Assembly: GCA_030765065.1 (NCBI GenBank)
Contig: CM060975.1
Span: 203,840,007 to 203,904,006 of the forward strand
Origin: Deroplatys truncata
Lineage: Eukaryota; Arthropoda; Insecta; Mantodea; Mantidae
Direction of reading: 5' to 3'
DNA: 64,000 bases
This document shows positions 30,720-41,812 of the stretch, piece after piece (within the stretch, counting starts at the first letter, position 1; each line of letters starts with the position of its first letter). Under the pieces are notes generated by a model. That model worked only from the letters and a program-made list of their open reading frames with translations, made no database searches and was not told the DNA's origin. The translations under genes and the position numbers were made by a program.

Positions 30720-30840
30720 GGCACTTCCCGAAGCAGCAGCATGGAGTACCGACCGGATCCGGAAAATGAGCATGACGGGAAGGAAATACTGCGCGTGCGC
30801 ACTACTTCCGGAGTTTGTTCTCACAATTTCCGCTTATGAA
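30720..30840. promoter_or_regulatory. CpG-rich promoter-like island with NRF1- and ETS-type sites
   Basis: A sharp CpG-rich patch in A+T-rich surroundings. It holds TGCGCGTGCGCA (30790-30801), a near-perfect palindromic NRF1/erect wing site, ACTTCCGG (30804-30811) and CCGGAA (30759-30764), which are ETS/GABP-type sites, and CACTTCCCG at 30722. Such clusters mark housekeeping promoters, often bidirectional. No convincing first exon is visible on either side, so this is a site prediction only. Confidence 0.3.
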
Positions 30841-30882
30841 GGGAGCAGTTAGGCGTTCATGTGATGTCTTGATCCCAACGTG

Positions 30883-31080
30883 CTATTCAAATGGATTCAC
30901 TATTGTCGCGTCACATATTTCTTTCTTTTTGGTAGGTAGGGGCACAGGATCACTTAATGTTCCCAAAAACTGTTCAGCACCACACTCACGAATGCTTATA
31001 CAATAATGCCTAAATGAATCCGACTCCAAAATATTTATTTTCTGAAGTGTTAATTTAAAACAACTTTTCAAACTCCACAT
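30883..31080 (-). CDS. Possible short exon or ORF, unrecognised
   Basis: A 65-codon minus frame. Its last 35 residues (IRECGAEQFLGTLSDPVPLP then TKKKEICDATIVNPFE, ending in a stop at 30883) have an unusually protein-like composition for this A+T-rich region. I do not recognise a family. It ends about 50 bp from the CpG-rich patch. The 63-codon plus frame over the same bases is less protein-like. Chance remains likely. Confidence 0.2.
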   Translation of the reverse strand: MWSLKSCFKLTLQKINILESDSFRHYCISIRECGAEQFLGTLSDPVPLPTKKKEICDATIVNPFE

Positions 31081-31660
31081 TTCAAAAAGCCAACTAATAT
31101 AGGAAATGTTACAAAAAACTCTTGCCTATTGCATTTGAGAAAGATAATTCGAGCTTATACAGTAACATAATTATATTAATTGGAATTGGAAAACATAAAG
31201 AAAACGACAAACTGTGACAAAAAACAAGGATGTATATGTGTGTATGTATAAGACAATAATTTTCCAATTTTGTAGGATTTCAATTCTTTTATGGATTTAG
31301 AGGATTGCATACAAACCATCAAACCACAGAGGTAGTTCTCAAGTATATTGTTATTTTCAGATCATTTATTTTTAATATATAACAAAGAGAGTAGGTTACA
31401 GAAAGCAGTATACGAGCTAACAATACATGTAAAGAATAAATCATGAACATATCAAAGGATAAAACTAATAACTATATTGAAACTTAAAGAAAGGCATCAG
31501 ATTAGAACTATTATAGTAATAGAATACAAAATAATAGAGCAACACTTCCAAGCAATCTGTGGAATAATTTGGCAGACATTAAAGAACACAGTTTTGAGAA
31601 TATTCACTGTTTAGATTTCACAAATCAATAGTAATGCATAGTATGGATCAAATTAAATTG
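31081..31660. other. A+T-rich spacer, nothing recognised
   Basis: No frame, RNA motif or repeat shared with other parts of the window. Confidence 0.5.
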
Positions 31661-31942
31661 AGTTTTATTTATTGACACTCTTTAACTGCTGTGGTCCTTA
31701 GCGTCCCATTCTATATTGGATGTGAAAGACCGGTAATTTTGCTCAGAGGCCTCTTTATCAGGCTTGAGGTTCTTTTACATGCCGCAAAACTGCGACACGG
31801 GACCACCTGGTGTATTTCTCTTCCGAATGAAGCCATGCTAAGAATTCTTACGCCCGAAAAAATCCATCGCCCTCCGCGATTTGAACCCGCAAATTCGACA
31901 AATGAAGCCTAGCATGGCAACCATTACACTACGGAGGACAAC
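31661..31942 (-). repeat. SINE type B, copy 2
   Basis: Complete minus-strand copy. Head on minus: TCCTCCGTAGTGTAATGG (A box), TTGCCATGCTAGGC, B box GGGTTCAAAT in slightly degraded form. Body: CGATGGATTTTTTCGGGCGT, GCATGGCTTCATTCGG, CGGTCTTTCACATCC. 3' end: GTCAATAAATAAAACTCAATTT then AATTT. The head closely parallels a TCCTCCGTGGTGTAATGGTT type tRNA start. Confidence 0.85.
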
Positions 31943-31945
31943 ATA

Positions 31946-33390
31946 AAATGGATTTCTGTAAAACGCGGGGTAATACAAAGAGCAGAAGTATGCTCAGTAA
32001 AGGCTGTGCCAGAGAGAACAATGTGAAGAATGAACAAATAAGGGAAGAACTAGGAGTTGAACCGCTAATACAACGAATATAAAGTATGTACACTGTCGTA
32101 CATAAAGTCACCCATTCCCCTAGATCGCCATAATGTTTTTCCCTCCGTAAGGTTTCCACCTTCAGCTAACCAAATTTTGACTCTACCCAACCAGTATCAT
32201 TTCTCTGTGTGACTGGCCTGAAGAACAATTCAGGGCCATAAAAACTAACCAATGAACTACGTTTATAATCTATATTAAATGGAGGCGTGGTTCGAGTACC
32301 TACCACTCTATGAAAGAATTTCTCTACGATTGGCACACAAGGAAAGGCTAAACTAATTACAAATAATTCGACCTTCTAGAGGAAGGGGTGAAGAATTATT
32401 TGCGTGTCTGGATAAAGTGAATGACAGCTACGACATTTACATAGATGAGAGCTTTCCTCAGCGACATGGAGACGAAGGTTAAAGTTATTGCTGCTACTAT
32501 ACGGCAATAAGAAAACTGGTAAGGTAATATAAGGTTTAAGTTGTAATGTTATCTTTCGGCAGCTCGACCATACCTACATTTCGGAAGGTAAAGTACCCTG
32601 CCAAACCAGTGGCTGGAATTATCCTCGATAAACAAAGGTGGTCACGCTCGTAGGGGGTGTGGCTAGATTTTGTCAGTACCAATAAACAGCCCTATTCAAT
32701 TATATGCCACATTTTATGCACTCAGGTATGCAGAAGAAGATGGATCCATCTGAATGATGCCAAAACAAAGTATTCCTATGCAAACGCTAAGCTGCAAACC
32801 AAGAGTAAAGTGGGTAATTAGTAAAACAAAGAAAAGGTGCTTAGAAGAAATGTAAGACAGGATGAGCCTGAAACCTAAGTCGTGAAGGAAAAGTGGGAGA
32901 AAAAGAATACCATTTTTTTATTTAATGCCTGGTTTTACTACATACGGCAACACAGGCGATGGGCACTGAAAATACACGAAATGAAAGACTAAGGGTTATT
33001 CTGTAACTTTCTATTTAAGAGGATTGTTACCGTTACCCTTTAAGATCAAAAAGCACTAAAACTGCATCCATTTTCAACCAGTGGTAGCAGTATTGCTGGT
33101 ACTAACAACACGGTCTCGGTCCTTGGTATCGCTAACCATATTTTTCTTCCTCTCAACAAGCTGATGTTTACACGATCTATATAGCACGTAGTGACTGGTT
33201 AGCGGCTTTAACAATTTTGTTAAACTTTAACCAGGTGTTACAGAACAGTCGTGAAATGCCCATAGGCGCCAACTGTCCACTTCCGGCGTATAAGATTCTC
33301 CAGTATATGGCGCCACGATACCTGGAAGCACCCTGAAAGATGAGAAGGTAACGCAACAAAAGATGGAAAAGATATCATGATAGATGAGAA
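31946..33390. other. Spacer, nothing firmly recognised
   Basis: About 1.4 kb. A patch at 32560-32700 (CGGCAGCTCGACCATACC, GTACCCTGCCAAACCAG) and another at 33230-33330 (CATAGGCGCCAACTGTCC) have higher G+C and may be old repeat bodies, but no second copy occurs here. No supported ORF. Confidence 0.4.
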
Positions 33391-33394
33391 AGCA

Positions 33395-33530
33395 TGCCAG
33401 CATTCGCCTACCGACTAGGAAAAACTGCAAAAAACCCAAGGTCGGGCTGTGGACGAGAATCAAACCTGGGCCCTCCCGAAAGAAACCTCACACGTTATCG
33501 CCGAACCATATCGCTCAATAGGTGTGAAAC
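33395..33530 (-). repeat. tRNA-derived SINE, minus strand
   Basis: On minus: TTGAGCGATATGGTTCGGCG (A-box region, about 33500-33519), TTTCTTTCGGGAGGGC, CCAGGTTTGATTCTCGTCC (B box, about 33453-33471), then CTTGGGTTTTTTGCAGTTTTT, CCTAGTCGGTAGGCGAATGC, the standard SINE body phrase. The 3' end is near 33395. Confidence 0.6.
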
Positions 33531-33554
33531 AATTGAAAAATGACTTTTGGAAGG

Positions 33555-33700
33555 AAAACTTTAGGCTAACTCCCCGGCGTTTGTCACTTATGAACACTCA
33601 GGAAAACCTGGAAAAAACCTGTTAGGGAGGACCGTCCTGGCAGGATTTGAAGTACGAATAGTCTACGATTCCGAGATTTAACGAGCTTCTTCACCCATCG
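33555..33700 (-). repeat. SINE type D, copy 1
   Basis: On minus: GAAGAAGCTCGTTAAATCTC (A-box region), TTCAAATCCTGCCAGGACGG, TCCTCCCTAACAGGTTTTTT, CCAGGTTTTCCTGAGTG. The GCCAGGACGGTCCTCC block is shared with 49190 and 51355. Confidence 0.6.
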
Positions 33701-34022
33701 ATGAAGAAGATAACACTCGAAGTTGTACATACAATTGGCTTTTGCAGTCGTTTATTCACTAGAATATTTCAGAGCCTCCAAAATTCCGACTTAATTTCAG
33801 GTTTAAAGTTGAAAAGCTTTAGGCTTTGGCATATAAAGTTCCTACAAGAAGTTGTTCTTTAAATGTATAACAATTTTGCGGTTAGTAACAGTGCATTCTG
33901 GGTGCAATGACTTCACGAAAAAGACAAATCTGCAGTTTGCGTTACGTTTTACGTTGCGTTTAACGTTACGGTTAATTTCGTTGTGGATAGCATTTTATTC
34001 TACGAGAAATACTACATGTTGT

Positions 34023-34181
34023 TGCACACGTAAAGAACGCGTGGTGACGCAGAGAGCAGTTTTTCTTTCTTATTTATGCCAGGCTACTAATTGTCGTATT
34101 ACAAGACAGTATCGTACCGGGAGAGCAGATAAGCCGTCTCCCGTGGACACCAGATTATTCAATCAACTTGTTAAACACTAA
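34023..34181 (+). pseudogene. Possible mariner-type transposase N-terminal relic
   Basis: The end of a 109-codon frame reads RVVTQRAVFLSYLCQATNC, RITRQYRTGRADKPSPVDTR, LFNQLVKH, stop. The RxxYRxxRxxxPSxxTRLxNxLVKxF pattern is like the second helix-turn-helix of insect mariner-type transposases. The conserved start of the domain and all of the catalytic part are absent, and it could be coincidence. Confidence 0.3.
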
Positions 34182-36505
34182 TTTTAAACGCAAGTCTTGT
34201 TGACAGTCCCCCCTCCCCCCTTGTTCTTTTTCCCGTCGAGTTTGTTACCTCATGGCGCGATCCCAGCATGGGTTCCATTTTCCAATAAAATAGAGGGAAG
34301 AGAAAATAGTGAAAGGGTGGCGGGGATTGAAATTCCTGCTCATATAGTGGCGGCGGCCACGTGCCTCCCCCATAACATGTTCATGTCGTCATTAGCAAAA
34401 GGAATCAATTAGGGAACAAGTTACAGTGACAAACAACTAATGAAACAGGCTTAGAGAAAACTTCCATTAGCCTCCTGCTGACTCTACATTTTGGTGGTCT
34501 TCGCTGTATTTGCTTATCGTCTGGGTTTTCACAAAGCATATTGTATAAACGTCAGTGAAACCGATGTATACAGGGTGCAGGGAAACTTAATACGAACTGA
34601 ACGCGGAAATTATACCACGTTGATTAAGTGCCACAAGTTGCTGTAATGGCTTCAACCTATCTTATCACGATTAGATTAATTTAGCAAATTCCCTAATGTT
34701 TCCATACTTAAAGCCATGACACGGGGGCAAAACTCGCTGAGCATGTGAAACTAAGGATTGCAACAGAGAAATATTGGAATCCGTAAAATAGCCCTAAAAG
34801 TATAAAGTATTACATTTAACAAAAGATGTCACCTTAACCTTACAATTGTTCACAAAGAAGCCATCGTCCAAAACTCATCCTAGCCACGAGACAAGTGCAG
34901 ACAGCACAGCACACTGTTTCTCACATTACGAAAACTTGCTAGCTAAAGAGGTCGAAACAAATGATCCCAATTATTTTATAATTAATCATCCCCACCCCTA
35001 CTTCCTGTCGAAGCCTCGCTCAAGTTACTAGAAAGTTCTGGATGATTCTAGAAGACTCGTAATGCTGCCAACATGAGTTGAGCCTTCCGGAACAGAAACA
35101 GGTCTATAAATTAATTCCGGGAGGGTCAACTCAATGTCAGGCATACTAACCTAAATATACATGCACTCGCCACAATATTGTCGTTTTGTTCAGTTTTCAC
35201 TGTCACCTTACTTTTCCTTACGTGTAATGATGTAACGAAACACCCACGAAGTAGCCTATTCTTCCTTCCGTTTCACTCGCTGGAGGTCGAACATAGGACT
35301 TCTAACAAGCAGTAGACATGGCATTCACTATACGTCAAAATAACAGACTCGCCGATATATAGTCGCAAGAGTTTCGAGTGTGTTCGCGTCAGGCGGGGTA
35401 AAGAAGCTTCCAGAACCATCTCTTGCGTCCAGAGTGCCTTTTGGGATTTGCATATGGGGAGAGCGCTCCTCTCTCTCCTTATCTCTCCAACCAGCCAGTC
35501 TGCCAAGGGAGAAGGATACGCCCACTAGCGTGGCCCACGATAGTTCCGTTATAATATATACTATTAAATAAACCACGCATTAAGGATTAGTGGTTTTGGG
35601 AAAATTTTGTAGTCCCTCTTCAAAAATCTGTTACAATAAGATTGGGTATAGTCTACCAACATACTTTAAAACAATCCCTTTGGAGTTTGAATCTTCTTTC
35701 CAACTGTTGGCAACTGTTGGATATCGACTAAATCTTTCATAAAGTTTAATTCTTAAGTGGGGTCCAGTGGGGTTTCAGATCGTTTAATGCTGTAAATGAC
35801 TCCGAAGTTATTATTTTTTTCTGTTTGAGGAGAATATATTAGATGGATTGGAGCCCAGGCAGCCCAGAAAACACCCGTGGCACTGGGAGTGTTTTCCAGC
35901 ACGATATCAGCAACCAGCATTAACCCCAGTAATCCCGGGGCCACAATTTAGAGACTTCTAATTCACACAATAATCTTCATTCCATATGAGCAATGAAAAC
36001 CAACATATGAAGTAGTTGTAATAGTCCAACGCTTATATTTTTTATCCTATAACAATTTATGCTTACAATAGTTCTATGCTATAACCTACATAGCATCACC
36101 AGACTCACAGAATATTAAGAAAAATGCTGTGTAAAACTGTCATAAATATTTGTCATAGACTGTTAAGATTTCTTCGGTACTTAGAAAAATATATTGGTAA
36201 AAATTAGTTTCAGTGATTTATAATTATGTAATTGTCCATCAAACCAAACAAAGTAAATGTGAAAATGTTACTGATAAATTCCCTTTGAGTATACTCACTA
36301 ATGTAGAAGGTCTAATAGCGTTCATCTTTCTGTCTGCCCGTCTGCGTGTCCACTAGCATGCATGAAACAACTAAGAAACCGCTGTTTATGGTGCTGAAAG
36401 TTTGTATATAAGGTTTTGAAGAAATTTGATATACATTTTAAATTTTTCGAAAGCTTTTAAAAACTAAGTATAGTTTAAATAAAGAGAATCTAAGAAATTT
36501 TAGAG
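34182..36505. other. Spacer with unexplained G+C patches
   Basis: No supported gene over 2.3 kb. A CCCCCCTCCCCCCTTG tract lies at 34207-34222. TATACAGGGTGCAGGG at 34568 looks like one end of a TA-targeting MITE without a partner. The patch 35380-35575 carries ATATATAGTCGC upstream and TATTAAATAAACC downstream, as an LTR might, but no second copy exists here. A 63-codon minus frame at 35753-35944 is hydrophobic and unrecognised. Confidence 0.4.
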
Positions 36506-36506
36506 G

Positions 36507-36782
36507 TTCCGCAGAAAAAAATTAAATTGAGTTTTATTTATCGACGCTCTTTAACTGCTGTGGCCCTTAGCGTCCTATTCTGGCCTCTTTATCAGGCTTG
36601 AGGTTCTTTTACGAGCCGTAAATCTACGACACGGGACCATCTGGTTTACTTTCCTTTCAAAGGAATCCATGCTAAGGATTTTTACGCCCGAAAAAATCCA
36701 TCGCCCTCCGCTGGGTTTGAACCCGTGACCTCGGGAACTAGAGGCTAGCATGGTAACCATTACACCACGGAGGATGACTAGA
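36507..36782 (-). repeat. SINE type B, copy 3
   Basis: Minus-strand copy with the best head: TCCTCCGTGGTGTAATGG (A box), TTACCATGCTAGCCTC, GAGGTCACGGGTTCAAACC (B box), AGCGGAGGGCGATGG. Body TTTTTTCGGGCGTAAAAATCC, and a small internal deletion around 36582. The 3' end is GCGTCGATAAATAAAACTCAAT. TAGAGGTTC occurs on both sides (about 36500 and 36779), a likely 9-bp target duplication. Confidence 0.85.
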
Positions 36783-37245
36783 GGTTCTACTGAGTATGCC
36801 TTGCTGAAGTTCATATCTTTTTAGGAATTTTTGTTGAGATGTTTGAAATTTGTTTGAAACTCGTAAAAAATTAAGAGTAGTTTATGCGTGGTGTCTCCTA
36901 AAGGCATAAAAAATTAGGATTACTTGCCAAAATATTCATTATATTAAAGATAATATAAGAAATAATATTAATATAATGAAATTGAGTGCACTATTCCCTA
37001 AACAAAACAAAAGCATGTTGTTTTGAATGCCATGAGCAAATTAACAATTTTTATGGCTTCAGATTTTGGGTTTATTAATTCAAATGTCACAACTTTATCA
37101 TTTGATGAGCTGTAAAGTCGTGCTCTATTTTCAGGCTTGAATATACTCTGATGAACAGACCGCTGTTCAAGACAAGTAGTGGATCCGATGATGATTAACA
37201 ATAATAACAATAATAAAATAATAAGAAGGGAAGGAACCGCCATCC
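36783..37245. other. A+T-rich spacer with (ATA)-rich stretches
   Basis: No gene seen. AACAATAATAACAATAATAA at 37198 is a decayed trinucleotide tract. A leucine/isoleucine-rich minus frame (36998-37243) is produced by it. Confidence 0.5.
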
Positions 37246-37610
37246 CACCCTCAGCAGCAGACCTCCTGGTTGCGAACGCCGCCCCAGGGTAATGGGCTGT
37301 CAGTTTCCACAGTCAGACTCCCATCTGCTTTCCCAGAATTGTGTGTCGAAACAACGAGAGATAACGAAGTGAGAATGCGCTTAATAACTCTGCCATGAAA
37401 TTCTTCAAGAGAATTGACAAACACACAATAGGAAAAAAGGAACGAATTTCCTGCAGCGAGCTGAGTGCGAGAAAAAATATACGGGGATATGAGGCAGCAA
37501 AACCATTTCAGACAGAACTTCCAGCGTGAAGCGCGAATAATAAAAATGACGTTGCATTTCCGTTTTACTGTCTCCACCGGAAACAAATTTAATTTAGTAG
37601 AAAATTTATA
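37246..37610. other. G+C-richer segment of unknown origin
   Basis: Stands out from the A+T-rich surroundings and carries a 120-codon minus frame (37251-37613) with no recognisable domain. It could be an old repeat body or part of a gene. I see nothing that decides. Confidence 0.3.
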
Positions 37611-37751
37611 CAAATGTTATAGCCATAGTGTTCATTAGTCAAACAAAACATACTCCATTCACGTAAAGTTTACACTTAATCCTCTCTAGCACGATTTATT
37701 TTCGCTCGAAATGGTTTTTGAAACTGCTGTGCAGTGGATACTTATGCCTTA

Positions 37752-38678
37752 TGAGGCAGTGTTTTTAACACTTAAATAATTTCAGTCTAATTATATAATA
37801 TAAAATTCAATAACAGCCTACCTTAAACCAATATGTGTATGTAACAATATATAAAAAGTGTATATTACAGTCATTGCAAATATTTATATTATTGTATACA
37901 TGTTCAATAATGTTATCTGAATGCATTACGCAATTTAATAATGTAGGAGCTGTGAGAATAATAGGTTAAAAGTTGCTAACAATGAGGTAACCTTGAAGCA
38001 ATACTGAATTTGAAAGTTTAACAATACTGATTGTAATTCTTGGAAGCTATAATGTAATTTTTGTGACTGTTTAGAAAATAGCCAATCAACAACCATGAAA
38101 AGCTTTAGTTAAATAAAGGTATTCTGTTGGACTAGTTTTAGCCAATCAGAAACTGAAATATAGCAAAATTTACAAATCTAGAAGTCAGTTGCTTGTAGAC
38201 AGTGCTCATAACTAGACGCGTTGGTTGTTGACAGTGTCACTAATCAGACGCAAGATGCGTCCTTGAGAAATTTTATACATATTCGTGTGAAACGAAAACA
38301 GTTTACGTGTTAAAAAAGTGTAAGTAATTAATAAAAGAATCTCACAGCTCGCTATACTTAAATCGTATCAAGCATTAATAAAAGGAGTGAAGTAAAATTA
38401 TAATCTGTGTAAACCTACATTCTTCAGTTGCACCACCCCCTGCTAAGACATTCATGTACTTAAAAATAAATACTGATGCAGCCGAGGCAAACATAAATAT
38501 ATAATATTTAAAGAAACAGTCAAATTACTAAGCTAATATTTTTAAATTTGGGGCTAAGGCTACCGGGTACCATACGTGCGGTTGCAACTATTTTAAGTTC
38601 GGCTCCCCAACAGTTGAACTATAATACAACTCCTTCAATACAACCTACTTCAAATTGATGCCCAAAGCGTGGTGCAAA
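37752..38678 (+). mobile_element. LTR-like repeat, copy 3
   Basis: Same order of blocks as 7335-8290: TGAGGCAGTGTTTTTAACAC, ATGTAGGAGCTGTGAGAATA (37941), AGCCAATCAACAACCAT (38081), CGCAAGATGCGTCCTTGAG (38248), AGCCGAGGCAAACATAAAT (38478), TTTGGGGCTAAGGCTACCGG (38549), ending ATTGATGCCCAAAGCGTGG (38654), the PBS-like motif. It carries a duplication around 38210-38240 (AGACGCG repeated) absent from copy 1. No ORF follows. Confidence 0.5.
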
Positions 38679-38744
38679 ATAATTTAAAAATAACAAAACG
38701 AAGCAACTATCTTCTTCACTTAGAAATTTGCCTTACCTAATCTC

Positions 38745-38935
38745 GGATTTTTAGCTGGTTGGCTAAAGCAGTGAACAGGATTTCAATGTCGGGTGTTACC
38801 TAGGTTCGAATTCTCGTTGCGGTGCTTCCAACTCGGCGGGAATGGACAGATTCGGCCTACGGAAGATAAATGGTGATATACATGTATGGATGTTGAAGGG
38901 ACTTCGGTAGCACCATAGCGTAACACATGTTTGGT
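38745..38935 (+). repeat. tRNA-derived SINE
   Basis: Head: TTTTTAGCTGGTTGGCTAAAG (A box, 38750-38770), CGGGTGTTACCTAGGTTCG, B box AGGTTCGAATTCTC (38812-38825). Body: CTTCCAACTCGGCGGGAATG, GGACAGATTCGGCCTACGG, GAAGGGACTTCGGTAGCACC, ending ACACATGTTTGG. About 190 bp. Confidence 0.6.
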
Positions 38936-39425
38936 ATTTATACTAAAACAGGAATTCAACTAAGTTTTTATTTTCGTTTTAATTTGAGGTATGCCAATAT
39001 TGAAAAAATTGAAAATTTTCATATAATGTAGAAAAATGTCATGGAAAGTAGATACCAATAAGGATAGAAATTATTACTCCCTAGTCGAAGCGTTTTATTT
39101 CGCTTCCAAAATCAATTATGAAAAATGCGTGGGGTAGTGTTAAGAAGCACATTTGTTCCGTCTTTATGTTCCTTTTCTTGAACTTCCTTTTCTTAACTTA
39201 CGATGGGGAATTCATCAGTAATTTATATTTTCTACGCCATTTTATCTGAAACATTTTTTTTTTTACGTTCAAAGTACACATATCTTCTGAAATCATTCAG
39301 TTGAATCCAATAACTCTAGTGCAAACTTACTTCTATTGCTCCAGTTTTTTGTTTCTAAGCTACTATTATAGACTGATACTGTAATCATTGATGGGCAGAT
39401 ATAAATAACTAAATTAAGAAATAAC
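38936..39425. other. A+T-rich spacer, nothing recognised
   Basis: No gene or repeat recognised. Confidence 0.5.
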
Positions 39426-39429
39426 AGTA

Positions 39430-40115
39430 AGACAGAGAAATAATTGCAATAAATAATTTCAGTATATTAAATCAAAGTATAATATAACAAGTTTGATTGA
39501 AATGTTTCCGGAAAGATGAAGCTAATTAGCGATCCGTGTAACGAAAGTCATTAGTATTAGCTGAATAGAGAACACATTAGCTTAAGAATTTCTGAGAACG
39601 CAGTTAGGTTATAAGTTAAGTACGCTTATACAGAGGCACGTAGGCCAATTCTGGAAAGGAGAAAGGCACTTGCATTCTGAGAATGCAACAACACATAGCA
39701 ACAGTCAGAGACGCGCACGAAGAGAGGTGAATATTGCCTGGGGGTAAAATAATTTTGATGGGAGTTATTCTAATGTAGGCGTGGTAAGTAATAAGAAGAC
39801 GTGTAACTAACTCAGAGAGTTGCTCTTCTCTGGTATAGTGACCGGTACGGATCGACATTCGTAGATTGCGTTGTGCACATATTAATTACTCTCTCTGGTA
39901 CCGGCAGCGGTACTTGCTCGTGTGATATTTTAAGCGCTCAGTGACACGCTTGTGTGAGTAGCAGCTATGCGAGGGATCTTACAGGTAAACATTTTAGCGA
40001 CTCACGGCAAGTTTTGCTTCTGGTTTGATTTAACCACTGGCAGAATCAACAGCAGATATCTGTTGGAGACAACGAGAAAAGATGGCAAACAACATTTCTT
40101 ACCAAATTGTCGCAT
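39430..40115 (+). mobile_element. Second LTR-like family, copy 1
   Basis: Aligns in order with 48275-49115: AATAATTGCAATAAATAATTTC, TCATTAG/CATTAGCT blocks, AGGCACGTAGGCCAATTCTGG/AGCTGCACGTAGGCTAGTTTGG, TTCTAATGTAGGCG/TTTTAATGTAGGCA, GGTAAACATTTTAGCGACTC (39983), and CACTGGCAGAATCAACAGC (40036). TTTTAGCGACTCACGG could be a TGGCGAC-type primer binding site behind an LTR end AAACA. No retroviral-type domain follows, so the LTR label is tentative. Confidence 0.45.
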
Positions 40116-40845
40116 CAACATTTCTGCATCCCGCTTCCGGCTTCAATATAGAGGCGATATTAAGATTGCCTACAACTTAAGATAAGAATACTGTCTTACG
40201 TACTTAATTAACCTGTACAACAGTATTGCGTTATAAGAAAAAAAAACAGTATTTAAATGTGTTCCATGGTTTTCAAGAGCCTTGTGGCAAACCTGTATAC
40301 ATATATAAGCAATCTGTAAAACCTTGGCAACTGTATACAGAAGCTTGTATCAGGTATGGTTGGAATTATTTTAAAATATAAATTAGGATGGATTAAATAC
40401 CAGAACTGCAATCTCTGCATATTTGAAGTTATATGTAATGAATGTATTACAATGTCAAGGAAGGCTTTGTTGCCGCGGTGTTATGTGCCGGTGTTCTATC
40501 CAGTTATCTTTCGTGCCTGTTTGCATACATATATGTTTGTCGTATTGTTGAAGCGTGGTTGAATTTACTCTGTTATTTGCTTTAAAGTCTTGGGTAGATA
40601 TCTATTTTTATTCACATCAGTAATAATTGTATTAACAACAATAACCACATGTACTATAAAAGTACAAAATTGTATAAAATAAAATCACAGAATAAGTAGG
40701 TACTGAAGAAAACGTTTATATGGCATAAAGTTAATGATTGAATAAATGTGACCAAGACCACAGGTTTCATGTAGAAATCAAAGCCGGATTAAATAGCGTA
40801 TTTTCATTATAGTGTAATATGTATGCGTGGTTCATGTATGAATAG
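40116..40845. other. A+T-rich spacer, nothing recognised
   Basis: A TGTCAAGGAAGGCTTTG..GCCGGTGTTC block (40453-40497) is similar to one at 42707-42755, a possible small repeat. The frames at 39967-40185 and 40356-40562 have no recognised domain. Confidence 0.4.
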
Positions 40846-40849
40846 CATA

Positions 40850-41812
40850 TAATAACTTGGTATGTAAGGAGGAGTATGCCACAAATTTGAAACGAGACAT
40901 ATTTAGTAATTCTGTATAAATGCAAGTGTTAGGAAATTACACTTAGTCATAAAGAATATCCAAGAGAAACGAACATCTATCTGTCTCTTACTCAAGGAAA
41001 AACAAGGGAGGGTGGGAGCGAAAGGCAAAACGATAGACAAGGCAATCAAATGCTGGTTCAGAATAAAGCTGCTAGAGGAAAATGATATAGTAAAGCAATC
41101 CTTGGTTGTACAGGTGAAAATGGGAAATAAAGAAACTTTGATGCATAGCATTGGAAGAAATAGGAATGGAGGAAACATGGGCAGAAAGAAACAACAAAGT
41201 AAGGGTTTCTGGAAAGAAAACAGAACAAGAGTGAAGGATATTGAAAATCAAGAAATTATAAGAAGTTTAAAAGAAAAAAAGTCATTTATAGATTATAAAT
41301 ATTTAAAAACGAAATGGGAAAAAAGATACATCGCAGTATGCAGCAAAGAGACCAGAATGGTGTATGCATGGACGAGGACAGATGTAATGAATTTAAGTGC
41401 TCTAATAGGGAGTAGAAACGGGGAGAGATGTACTAAATGTAATGGATTATATGATAATTGGCATTATATTCTGGAATGCGATGAAACGGATAGAGGAAAA
41501 GAGCATTTAACACAGAGAGATGCAAAAGTTTACCAATACAGCTAAAAGTTAGGAAGATTTTTAATACAAGATCAAATGAAAATGTGGAGAAAGCAGGAAA
41601 ATATTAAGGTTAAAATGTGAAGATTAAATGAAATGTGAAGCAAAAATGGAGAAAACACGGAAAAGGGATAACAAGCCAAATAAGTAAATAGTGGATAAAT
41701 TATACTTCCCATTATATATACAATATAATATTAAATATAAGGGGAAGAGAAATAATAAACAACTGCAATGTATATGTATGTAAAGTTTAAAGCAGACAAT
41801 AAATCAATCACA
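40850..41812 (+). mobile_element. LINE 3' fragment
   Basis: The ORF 41012-41545 followed by about 270 bp of A-rich untranslated sequence ending GCAGACAATAAATCAATCAC just before a family A copy. The layout, C-terminal RT tail followed by an A-rich 3' UTR, fits a 5'-truncated non-LTR retrotransposon. Confidence 0.55.
41012..41545 (+). pseudogene. LINE ORF2 C-terminus with CCHC-type motif
   Basis: The longest open frame in the window (177 codons). A basic helical N-terminal part (RIKLLEENDIVKQSLVVQVK) is followed by DYKYLKTKWEKRYIAVCSKE and then TRTDVMNLSALIGSRNGERC. The tail is CTKCNGLYDNWHYILECDE, TDRGKEHL: a C-x2-C-x8-H-x4-C pattern placed as in the C-terminal zinc motif of many LINE reverse transcriptases (CxxC...HxxxxC followed by R). 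Catalytic RT motifs are upstream and absent. The frame itself is intact, so it is either recently truncated or open by chance. Confidence 0.6.

Noticed and set aside
35273..35576. LTR with TATA-like and AATAAA signals
   Set aside because: No second copy, no TG..CA ends and no primer binding site could be identified.
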